A DNA stretch of 7,945 nt. It comes from Terriglobales bacterium (GTDB lineage Bacteria; Acidobacteriota; Terriglobia; Terriglobales; Gp1-AA117). This document shows positions 1 through 5,854 of this stretch, piece after piece (position 1 is the first letter of the stretch; every line of letters starts with the position of its first letter). Below the pieces are notes generated by a model, which saw nothing but the letters and a program-made list of their open reading frames with translations, ran no database searches and was not told where the DNA came from. The DNA is taken from positions 1 to 7,945 of the forward strand of contig JASLFF010000694.1 of assembly GCA_030150795.1 (NCBI GenBank). Direction: 5' to 3'. A program made the position numbers and the translations under genes.

Positions 1-67
1 GGGAGCAGAAGGAAGCGGCGTAGAGCGAGGGCCAGCTTCGCTTGCTCACAGAATTTTTCAGTCACTG

Positions 68-775
68 ATGAGAATTGCAGCCACAGCAGATTTGCACTTT
101 ACGCCGCAGAACTATGACCGCATACGCGAGCCATTGTCACGGGTGCGCGAGGAAGCTGACCTGCTGGTGATTGCCGGCGACCTCACCAATTATGGCAAGC
201 CGGAAGAAATGCATTCCCTGCTGAATGGGCTGGTGCGGCTGCGTATCCCAATCGTGGCTGTGCTGGGTAACCACGATTATGAAAGCGGCCAGGAAACCGA
301 CTTGATCAAGATGATGACCGCTGAGGGCATCAAGGTCCTGGATGGCAGCAGCTATGAACGCGATGGCGTTGGCTTTGCGGGAGCCAAGGGCTTTCCGGGA
401 GGCTTTGGCCGCGGCATGCTCACGGCTTTCGGGGAAAAAGAAATCAAGGCGTTTGTGCAGGCGGGACTGGACGAAACATTGAAACTGGAACGCGCGCTCA
501 CCATGCTGCGCACGCCGAAGATCGTGATTGTGACCCACTATGCGCCGATCTGCGAAACCGTGGAAGGCGAACGGCTTGAGATTTTTCCCTTTCTGGGCAG
601 CTCGCGTCTGTCCGAGGTGATCGACCGTCATCAGGCTGTGGTCGCGTTTCACGGTCATGCACACCACGGAAAGCCGGACGGCAAGACGATTGGCGGAGTT
701 CCGGTCCACAACGTCGCGCTGTCAATCCTGATGGCGCAGAATCCGCCGTGCCCGTATCGCGTCATAGAAGTTTAG
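68..775 (+). CDS. Calcineurin-like metallophosphoesterase
   Basis: This is a 235-residue metal-dependent phosphoesterase, probably cytoplasmic because no signal peptide or membrane segment is visible. The family's metal-ligand blocks appear in order: D8-x-H10 near the N-terminus, G37-D38, G67-N68-H69-D70, T156-H157, and G196-H197-A198-H199 near the C-terminus. This is the full two-metal set, so the enzyme should be active. The length suits a minimal single-domain member. The substrate cannot be read from the sequence; relatives act on cyclic nucleotides, phosphoproteins, nucleic acids or UDP-sugar lipids. The next gene is in Kdo synthesis, which raises the LPS enzyme LpxH, but the GNHD block differs from LpxH's GNRD, so I do not assign it. 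The ATG lies just before the first motif. No Shine-Dalgarno sequence precedes it. A 261-bp repeat-bearing spacer follows, so co-transcription with kdsD is uncertain. Confidence 0.9.
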   Translation: MRIAATADLHFTPQNYDRIREPLSRVREEADLLVIAGDLTNYGKPEEMHSLLNGLVRLRIPIVAVLGNHDYESGQETDLIKMMTAEGIKVLDGSSYERDGVGFAGAKGFPGGFGRGMLTAFGEKEIKAFVQAGLDETLKLERALTMLRTPKIVIVTHYAPICETVEGERLEIFPFLGSSRLSEVIDRHQAVVAFHGHAHHGKPDGKTIGGVPVHNVALSILMAQNPPCPYRVIEV

Positions 776-780
776 GTTTT

Positions 781-810
781 GCCGCAGATTTGCGCTGATC
801 GCCGCAGATT
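781..810. repeat. Short direct repeat in intergenic spacer
   Basis: The ten-base word GCCGCAGATT occurs at 781-790 and again at 801-810, separated by a related word that also ends in GAT. It lies five bases after the phosphoesterase stop and just upstream of an inverted repeat built from similar words (CGCGAATT, CGCGAATC). It looks like part of a degenerate extragenic repeat element rather than coding DNA. No function can be inferred. Confidence 0.55.
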
Positions 811-815
811 GGAAA

Positions 816-989
816 TTTAGCCGCGAATTCACGCGAATGAACACGAATCTTTAGACTTTGCCGGTCAGTTCCAGCCGCTTTAGTGATTGGCTCGTTACAA
901 TTAAGCGTGACATATGCCTCTTGCCCCGCTTCTCACCACTTCAGCACGTTCTTGATTCGCGCCTTTCGCGTTAATTCGCGGCTAAAATC
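816..989. repeat. Intergenic inverted repeat, arms 816-849 and 954-989
   Basis: The left arm begins TTTAGCCGCGAATT (816-829) and continues ACGCGAA, a short variable part, then CGAATC. The reverse complement of 954-989 reads the same 14 bases, then ACGCGAA, a variable part and CGCGAATC. The two arms therefore match over about 35 bases with a few mismatches and a one-base length difference, in opposite orientation, about 104 bases apart. The stretch between them (850-953) has no ORF. This is either a mobile extragenic repeat inserted twice or the two ends of one element. The right arm ends about 48 bases before the kdsD start and may lie in its leader. Confidence 0.7.
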
Positions 990-1036
990 TAGGTTCTTGT
1001 AATGCAGCCTGTGCAATTTCTTCTCTGCTACTATTA

Positions 1037-2044
1037 TTGCGAGTGAAATCCATTGGTTCCAACGTAGTGCGCATTGAAGCGGAAGCGCTGCGCGAATTGG
1101 CCGAACGCATTGACGGGCCAATGGCGCAGGATTTTGTGCGCGCCGTGGAGTGTCTGGATTCCTGCGGCGGTCGCGTGGTTGTTACCGGCATGGGTAAGAG
1201 CGGAATCATTGCGCGGAAGATCGCCGCTACGCTCAGTTCCACAGGCACGCCGGCGCTTTATCTGCATCCCGCAGAGGCCGTCCACGGCGATCTGGGAATG
1301 CTGGTGCGCGGCGACGTAGTGCTGGCGCTTTCTTCAAGCGGCGAGACAGAAGAAATCCTGCAATTGCTGGTCACAATCCGCCGGATCGGCAGCAAGCTGA
1401 TTACGATCACCGGCGACAAGCTTTATCCGGGAAATTCACATAAGCCGGCTTCAATCCAAAAATCTACGCTGGCGCAAGCCGCCGACGTAGCGCTGGACTG
1501 CTCAATTGACCAGGAAGCATGCTCGCTGGGGCTGGCGCCCACGGCTTCCACCACGGCAATGCTCGCTTTGGGCGATGCTTTGGCGGTGGCGCTCTCAGAA
1601 AAGCGCGGCTTCAAAGAAGAGGATTTTGCTCACCTGCATCCGGGCGGCAAGCTCGGCAAAAAGCTGGCGCGCGTTTCACAGCTCATGCACAGCGGCGATG
1701 CCGTGCCGCGCGTCGAACGGGCCACCAAGATGGTGGACGTGATTTATGAGATGTCGCGCAAAGGGTTGGGCATTACAACCGTGGTGGAACAAAACAAATT
1801 GCTGGGCGTGATCAGCGATGGAGACTTGCGGCGACTGCTGGAGAAACGCAAAGATGTGCTCAGCATGACAGCGGGCGATTGCGTCACGGCCAATCCGAAG
1901 ACGATTCGTCCGGAAGAGTTCGCTATGACCGCGCTGAACATCATGGAGCAGAAGAAGATTACGTCGCTGATAGTAACGCAGGCGGACGGAACGGTGGAAG
2001 GCATTATTCATTTGCATGATTTGTGGGGGACGCAGATGGTGTAA
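1037..2044 (+). CDS. kdsD: Arabinose-5-phosphate isomerase (KdsD/KpsF/GutQ family)
   Basis: This enzyme interconverts ribulose-5-phosphate and arabinose-5-phosphate, the first committed step towards Kdo for LPS. The 335-residue protein has an N-terminal SIS sugar-isomerase domain (about 35-210) and two C-terminal CBS domains (about 214-270 and 278-335). Family signatures are TGMGKSG (50-56), HPAEAVHGDLGM (77-88), SSSGETEE (99-106), APTASTTA (167-174) and HLHPGGKLG (199-207). The residues matching E. coli KdsD catalytic K59, H88, E111, E152 and H193 are K54, H83, E106, E160 and H201. The first three sit at a constant offset of minus 5 and the last two at plus 8, so there is a 13-residue insertion near 129-141. 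The start is TTG at 1037; GTG at 1043 would give 333 residues. Neither has a Shine-Dalgarno sequence and no ATG is available. kdsC follows after 187 bp. Confidence 0.95.
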   Translation: MRVKSIGSNVVRIEAEALRELAERIDGPMAQDFVRAVECLDSCGGRVVVTGMGKSGIIARKIAATLSSTGTPALYLHPAEAVHGDLGMLVRGDVVLALSSSGETEEILQLLVTIRRIGSKLITITGDKLYPGNSHKPASIQKSTLAQAADVALDCSIDQEACSLGLAPTASTTAMLALGDALAVALSEKRGFKEEDFAHLHPGGKLGKKLARVSQLMHSGDAVPRVERATKMVDVIYEMSRKGLGITTVVEQNKLLGVISDGDLRRLLEKRKDVLSMTAGDCVTANPKTIRPEEFAMTALNIMEQKKITSLIVTQADGTVEGIIHLHDLWGTQMV

Positions 2045-2146
2045 AGCAGCTTTTAGCTATTAGCCATTGGCCTTTAGCTTTGTGTAGCGAGTAATGGCAG
2101 GATCGGCTAAAGGCTAAGAGCTAAGGGCTGGCGAAGGAAAGCTGCT
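2045..2146. repeat. Quasi-palindromic TTAGC-word repeat after kdsD
   Basis: This block starts immediately after the kdsD stop. The outer arms AGCAGCTTT (2045-2053) and AAAGCTGCT (2138-2146) pair perfectly. Inside them, TTAGCTATTAGCC (2053-2065) pairs with 2112-2124 at 12 of 13 positions, and GCCTTTAGC (2070-2078) pairs exactly with GCTAAAGGC (2106-2114). The inner pairings overlap, so several alternative folds are possible. The iterated word TTAGC and its complement mark it as a low-complexity extragenic palindrome. There is no T-tract, so it is not a classical terminator, although it could affect kdsD mRNA stability. Confidence 0.7.
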
Positions 2147-2153
2147 GTCGACT

Positions 2154-2234
2154 GTTGGTAGTGGCAATTGGTAATTGGTAGTCGGTATTTGGCCCGCTCG
2201 AAATTTGCTAAATACCAAGTACTAAATACCAATG
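2154..2234. repeat. TTGGTA/TACCAA inverted repeat abutting the kdsC start
   Basis: The left half (about 2154-2192) repeats TTGGTA and AATTGGTA and ends in GGTATTTGG. The right half (about 2206-2234) carries AAATACC twice (2210-2216 and 2224-2230), the complement of GGTATTT at 2184-2190. The halves form an imperfect hairpin with an AT-rich right arm. The kdsC ATG is the last triplet of the right arm. No other extragenic element or promoter is evident in this spacer. It resembles simple-word palindromic repeats scattered in bacterial intergenic DNA. Confidence 0.65.
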
Positions 2235-2861
2235 ACCGAATCTCTCGATCGCGCAAAGAAAATCAAAGTTGTCCTATTCGATGTGGATGGCGTTCTTACC
2301 GACGGCTCCATATGGCTCTTCCCTGCTCCCTCCGGGGCTCCGCGCAGCACGGACGCGCATGCGGAGAAACACGCCGACAAACCCGGTTTCGCCATCATCA
2401 GCCAGAACATGATCGAGGCCAAGGGGTTCAACGCGCATGACGGCACCGCCATTTCTCTGGCGCGGCTGGGCGGATTGAAAACCGGTATGGTGACCAAGCG
2501 CATTTCAGAAACTGTTGCGTTGCGGGCGCGCGACTTGAAGATCGACTACCTCTACCAGGGTGCGCAGAACAAGTCAGACATTCTGGATAAGATCCTGGCT
2601 GAAAGCGGCTTTCACGAAGAGCAGATTGCGTATGTGGGAGATGACGTTATCGATCTGCCGATCATGCGCCGCTGCGGGCTCGCAATTGCCGTGGCAAATG
2701 CGCGTCCGCAGGTAAAGGCGATGGCGCATCATGAAACGGTGTCTATTGGCGGACATGGAGCAGCGCGCGATGCGGTGGAGTATATTCTGGCGGCGCAAGG
2801 AACGCTTGAGAAAGTGATTGACACGTATATTTATGCGCGAACCTCGATTCGCGAGCAGTAG
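2232..2861 (+). CDS. kdsC: Kdo-8-phosphate phosphatase (KdsC, HAD superfamily)
   Basis: KdsC hydrolyses 3-deoxy-D-manno-octulosonate-8-phosphate to Kdo in the cytoplasm. Within the 209 residues the HAD motifs are clear: motif I DVDGVLTD (17-24, nucleophile D17 and acid/base D19), motif II T88 in VTKR, motif III K114, and motif IV GDDVIDLP (136-143). The LYQG segment (107-110) and GGHGA near the C-terminus are typical of the KdsC/YrbI branch. Two things are unusual. Between motif I and the conserved HDG (69-71) there are about 27 more residues than in H. influenzae YrbI; this segment forms the tetramer-building beta-hairpin in KdsC. Motif II also has Lys where LSGR/ITGR have Gly. The ATG is forced: an in-frame stop lies just upstream and no other start codon occurs before motif I. 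It has no Shine-Dalgarno sequence. It follows kdsD, as in the Proteobacterial order, but lptC/lptA/lptB do not follow. Confidence 0.93.
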   Translation: MTESLDRAKKIKVVLFDVDGVLTDGSIWLFPAPSGAPRSTDAHAEKHADKPGFAIISQNMIEAKGFNAHDGTAISLARLGGLKTGMVTKRISETVALRARDLKIDYLYQGAQNKSDILDKILAESGFHEEQIAYVGDDVIDLPIMRRCGLAIAVANARPQVKAMAHHETVSIGGHGAARDAVEYILAAQGTLEKVIDTYIYARTSIREQ

Positions 2862-2903
2862 CAGGATCAAAACTCTGGATTTCCTTCCATCTATGCCATC
2901 ATC

Positions 2904-3119
2904 GTGGCGGTGGCAGGTGTATGCCTTCTCACCTGGCTGGTCCGGCTGTTCACACGTGGAAAGGAACACTTCCGCACAAAACCGCAACCTTCGCAAAGTC
3001 GCATGAGAGATGGCCCGGCGTGCCCGTCCCCAGCCACGCCATATCTCAGGAATAGTGGACTGCAATCGGATCGGCAAATGAGCGGGAAAAATCCTTCGGC
3101 GGGGAAGGTGCTGTTGTAG
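2904..3119 (+). CDS. Doubtful small membrane ORF downstream of kdsC
   Basis: The frame of kdsC stays open after its TAG stop (2859-2861) for another 85 codons, to a stop at 3117-3119. The reading has a plausible transmembrane stretch followed by basic residues (IYAIIVAVAGVCLLTW, then LVRLFTRGK), and then a low-complexity tail rich in Ser, Pro and Arg. The first usable start is GTG at 2904, which cuts into the hydrophobic segment, and no Shine-Dalgarno sequence precedes it. The tail overlaps a stem-loop at 3005-3047. It could be a small inner-membrane protein, a decayed lptC-like N-terminus, or chance. I know of no matching family and consider the tail non-coding in character. Confidence 0.2.
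   Translation: MAVAGVCLLTWLVRLFTRGKEHFRTKPQPSQSRMRDGPACPSPATPYLRNSGLQSDRQMSGKNPSAGKVLL
3005..3047. repeat. Imperfect intergenic stem-loop
   Basis: GGCGTG (3017-3022) pairs exactly with CACGCC (3035-3040). Flanking these, GAGAGAT (3005-3011) pairs with ATATCTC (3041-3047) with one mismatch, leaving a five-base bulge on the left. The loop is C-rich. No T-tract follows, so it is not an intrinsic terminator. It looks like a REP-type extragenic palindrome and is the only strong secondary structure between kdsC and the next gene. Confidence 0.5.
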
Positions 3120-3122
3120 AAT

Positions 3123-3150
3123 TTGCGTTTTTTATATTCATATGTAGAAT
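3123..3150 (+). promoter_or_regulatory. Candidate sigma-70-type promoter for the 3196-5771 unit
   Basis: A TTGCGT hexamer at 3123-3128 and a TAGAAT hexamer at 3145-3150 are 16 bp apart, in an AT-rich patch that stands out from its surroundings. TAGAAT matches the -10 consensus at five of six bases; the -35 is weaker, at three of six. A start near 3157 would give a leader of about 39 nt with a 5-bp hairpin (TGAAG 3164-3168, CTTCA 3178-3182) just before the ribosome binding site. Confidence 0.45.
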
Positions 3151-3186
3151 CGTGAGGCACCCCTGAAGTTCAGACAGCTTCATGCA

Positions 3187-3192
3187 AGGAGG
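3187..3192 (+). promoter_or_regulatory. Consensus Shine-Dalgarno AGGAGG
   Basis: A full AAGGAGG consensus (3186-3192) lies three bases before the ATG at 3196. The spacing is short, but the match is perfect and fixes the start of the small acidic protein. It contrasts with kdsD and kdsC, which have none. Confidence 0.75.
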
Positions 3193-3195
3193 AGT

Positions 3196-3585
3196 ATGTC
3201 CACACCGAACTTAGTCCCTGCAAAAAGGGTGGTTATCGGGATCAAGGTCCACTTCGTCCTAAATACTATCGATGGATTGCGGCGCGTAATTTTCGGCCTT
3301 GAAAAGAACACACAAGGCACGGAAATAAAATGGACGATCAACTTCCAGCTTTTTGAGCGCCAGAACAAGACCGATGATTTTGGCGACGCGATCGTTGACG
3401 TTGATGTTGAAGTTGATACCGACCTCAATGACCAGGCCGAAACGACAGCGCATCAGCCCAGCTTGACCCCGCCGCAGTCAGCGCACGCGGTTGGACCAGC
3501 GGCAAATGACGCGAAGGCAGCCAAGGCCGGTACGATCGACCAAAGCGACGCTGATGACACCATTCAGGACACGCTGAACCAATAA
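3196..3585 (+). CDS. Small acidic protein of unknown function
   Basis: I do not recognise this 129-residue protein. It has no signal peptide or membrane helix and no cysteine, so it is probably cytoplasmic. Residues 9-60 alternate hydrophobic and polar residues (RVVIGIKVHFVL, EIKWTINFQLF) and suggest a small beta-rich domain. Residues 66-78 form the acidic strand-like run IVDVDVEVDTDLN. From about 79 to the end the chain is Ala-, Asp-, Gln- and Thr-rich and probably disordered. A perfect ribosome binding site supports expression. The stop is 20 bp before the ATG of the Omp85-like barrel gene, so the two are very likely co-transcribed from the promoter near 3123 and may function together. The shape might suit a partner or regulator of the barrel protein, but that is inference from adjacency only. 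Confidence 0.75.
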   Translation: MSTPNLVPAKRVVIGIKVHFVLNTIDGLRRVIFGLEKNTQGTEIKWTINFQLFERQNKTDDFGDAIVDVDVEVDTDLNDQAETTAHQPSLTPPQSAHAVGPAANDAKAAKAGTIDQSDADDTIQDTLNQ

Positions 3586-3605
3586 CAGCGGGCTGGAGAT
3601 TGCCT

Positions 3606-5771
3606 ATGAAGTTGCCTATTGTGGCATTGCTGTTATTGGTGTGCCCGGCGTTAGCGCAGGATGCAGAGGATGCGCCGGATAAGGCGGAGAAACCTAAGCC
3701 TACGCTGACGGACGGCTGCCCGACGGGAATCGACTTTGACAAAGCGGGGTACAAGATCCGCGACGTCAGAGTAGAGAATCCTTTTGAATTTCTGCCCTGG
3801 ATAGCGCCTTCTGTCCGCAATGCCCGGGCTGCAGTCGCGTCTCTCAAAGACACAGCGTTCAAAAATGAGGCTATAGACAAGGCCAAGAAGGATGTTTTCG
3901 ACAAGGGATTTCTTCCCGACGCGCCGGATCAGCGGGTGATCATCGATCTGATGATCACCTCGGTCGAAAACTGCTCCGGGAAACAGCTGGATCTGGTTTT
4001 CTGGATGCTCTCGTCACAAATTGCGGCGGCGCGAAGCGGCACATTGGAGGCCGCGGAGCAGGAAAAGAGCACGCCGCAAACCAGCGCAGGCGCCGATGCG
4101 GTAAAGAAGAAGCTGCAGGTCTTTCCGGCAGCGGGTTACAACCATACCGACCGCCTCTTTGCCGGAGGGAGCGCACAGTACGTGAATCCGGGCCGCTTTC
4201 CGCTTGAAAAGCTTGCGATCGATGGCACGGCGTCTTCCTCCATGCACCAGGTGCATGCTGCGCTCTCCGGCGCGCACGATTCGCCTCTGGGCTGGGTGAC
4301 CCACTCAGAATGGGAGCTGAATTACCAGAGCAGCTCTGAACCTTCGCTGGACACGCGCGTGGGACAGAATCGCGTGGCCGGCCAGTTTTCGGCGATTTCC
4401 CGCGCTCCACTATTGCTGCGGTTCGGGGCATCACTGGAAGGCGGCAATCTGCAGAGCGCGCCCTCCAGCGTGGCCCTTGCTCCGGAGACGATCAATGGTT
4501 CCGGCTACGGCTCGCTCAAGCTGTTTCTGGGAAAAACGGGACGGTGGCAGAACATCGACAAAGACTCCATCGGCAAGGCAGTTCCGTTCAACAGCTACTC
4601 TGCGTCTTACGGTGTGGAACTGGGCTCAACGGAGGCAGGCAGCAATCTTTCCTGGATTAAGCATGTAGCCGACGTGGCGGATGATTTGACCCTGCCGTTT
4701 GGGGACCATCGCTCGGTTGACCTGGAATCACGCTTCATGGCTGGTTTTATCCAGGTGAGAAGCCCAATCCCGCAGGCGGTGCGTTTTCTGGGCGGAAACA
4801 GGCTGACGCCATTTATCTCCGGAAACGATTGGGGCATCTCCAGTAATCCATTCATTCGCAGCATCCCCGCCAACCGACTGGCGACTACGGCTGAGGGTTT
4901 TGGCGGGACTCGGTTTATCAGCTTCAACTCGACACTTTCCGTGGCCACCTGGCGATGGCCACTGGTTCCGCCGGAGGTCACAGGTGACAGAGGCTTTTCC
5001 GACGCGTTGGAATCCGCCTTCGCAGTGCCCACAAGTCTTCTGGACGCGGGGTATCGGACGAAAGACCAACACTATGCGGCCATGGTGACGCATATTCCCG
5101 CAGTGCGATCTGCACTGGGCAAACTGAAAACTGCTGTTACAGCTGCGCAAACCGGATCTACGCCGCAGACCGCCAGCTTATTCAAGGCATGCAATCGTTT
5201 TATCGGATTGGCAACCGTCCGTGCAGACAGCGCAGTGCAGGATAAAGGACAAGCTCAATACGGCGATATCGGCGACCTGTTGCAAGACGAGCCCTCGAAG
5301 CCTGGCGCCCCCCCGAAGCCGGATCCCAAAGAGAAACGGAACCTGCTGCATCGAGTCCATGAGGCGTGCGGGAACCAGTTGAACGCGCAGATCAACGATC
5401 CAAAAATTGGCGATGCGGCGAACGAATTAGAGAATCAGCATGCCGCGATGGAAAGCGAGTTCACAGCGATTGACCGGTCAGGCAGCGCGGCCAAGGCCAA
5501 GGCTGATATGGCTTTTCCGAGAGCGACGTTGAATACGCTGCTCTATCAGGTAAACCTTTTTTCGCTGAGCCCGGTGATTGTCTTCGACTTCGCTCATCTT
5601 GGTCCGGCCAGCTCGTCATTGGGCACTCGCTACGGCATAGGCGGGGGCGTACGCGCCGATCTGGTAAGCCATGTGAATTTCACCATCGGTTACGCCGCCA
5701 ATCCCAAGCGCTTACCCAATGAAGGCAAAGGCGCTCTGTTTTTCTCTATGGGCCTCAAACAGTTGTTTTAA
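3606..5771 (+). CDS. Omp85/BamA-like outer-membrane barrel with helical insertion
   Basis: This is a predicted 721-residue outer-membrane protein. Residues 1-18 are a signal peptide (MKLPIVALLLLVCPALAQ) with an ALA cleavage site. Residues 48-138 read as one POTRA-like domain: strand KIRDVRVENP, a helix ending KKDVFDKGF, then two strands RVIIDLMITS and QLDLVFWMLS. From about 170 alternating strands follow, including RFLGGNRLTPF (393-403), the usual place of the Omp85 loop-6 block though without a VRGF motif, and GGTRFISFNSTLSVATWRWPL. The C-terminal strands resemble surface-antigen D15 domains (VIVFDFAHLG, YGIGGGVRADL), and the last residue is Phe, as in BAM substrates. Between about 462 and 648 a mostly helical, charged segment interrupts the barrel. 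Mature cysteines are C38, C123, C529 and C588. GGAG at 3595-3598, seven bases upstream, selects ATG 3606 over TTG 3600. Its cargo is unknown; TpsB- or TamA-like roles are possible. Confidence 0.75.
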   Translation: MKLPIVALLLLVCPALAQDAEDAPDKAEKPKPTLTDGCPTGIDFDKAGYKIRDVRVENPFEFLPWIAPSVRNARAAVASLKDTAFKNEAIDKAKKDVFDKGFLPDAPDQRVIIDLMITSVENCSGKQLDLVFWMLSSQIAAARSGTLEAAEQEKSTPQTSAGADAVKKKLQVFPAAGYNHTDRLFAGGSAQYVNPGRFPLEKLAIDGTASSSMHQVHAALSGAHDSPLGWVTHSEWELNYQSSSEPSLDTRVGQNRVAGQFSAISRAPLLLRFGASLEGGNLQSAPSSVALAPETINGSGYGSLKLFLGKTGRWQNIDKDSIGKAVPFNSYSASYGVELGSTEAGSNLSWIKHVADVADDLTLPFGDHRSVDLESRFMAGFIQVRSPIPQAVRFLGGNRLTPFISGNDWGISSNPFIRSIPANRLATTAEGFGGTRFISFNSTLSVATWRWPLVPPEVTGDRGFSDALESAFAVPTSLLDAGYRTKDQHYAAMVTHIPAVRSALGKLKTAVTAAQTGSTPQTASLFKACNRFIGLATVRADSAVQDKGQAQYGDIGDLLQDEPSKPGAPPKPDPKEKRNLLHRVHEACGNQLNAQINDPKIGDAANELENQHAAMESEFTAIDRSGSAAKAKADMAFPRATLNTLLYQVNLFSLSPVIVFDFAHLGPASSSLGTRYGIGGGVRADLVSHVNFTIGYAANPKRLPNEGKGALFFSMGLKQLF

Positions 5772-5825
5772 TCGCCCGCGATCACCGGAATCGGGCGCTG
5801 TTGCCATGTGAAGGATTGTTGGCGG

Positions 5826-5848
5826 TTTTGGCCGCAAAGCGGCCAAAA
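5826..5848. repeat. Perfect 10-bp hairpin palindrome
   Basis: TTTTGGCCGC (5826-5835) and GCGGCCAAAA (5839-5848) are perfect complements around an AAA loop. The structure is followed by A residues on both strands' downstream sides, so it does not have the T-tract of an intrinsic terminator in either direction. It lies 54 bp after the barrel gene and six bp before a true terminator, so it may be a processing or 3'-end-protecting stem-loop. Confidence 0.7.
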
Positions 5849-5854
5849 AATAAA

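Noticed and set aside
3..23. Possible end of an upstream plus-strand gene reading EQKEAA then TAG.
   Set aside because: Only six codons are visible, so chance cannot be excluded.
68..775. LpxH (UDP-diacylglucosamine hydrolase) identity suggested by the nearby Kdo genes.
   Set aside because: The metal-binding block is GNHD, not the GNRD of LpxH, and the rest of the protein lacks recognisable LpxH features.
3093..3133. Terminator candidate: CCTTC/GAAGG hairpin followed by a T-run.
   Set aside because: The T-run lies about 19 bases after the stem and overlaps the promoter candidate.
2891..3160. 89-codon minus-strand open frame downstream of kdsC.
   Set aside because: It has no Shine-Dalgarno sequence, crosses the 3005-3047 stem-loop and the promoter region, and has low-complexity content.
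5773..5799. CGCCCG/CGGGCG hairpin just after the barrel gene as a terminator.
   Set aside because: The stem is only six bp with a long loop and no T-tract, and a far better terminator lies at 5855-5912.
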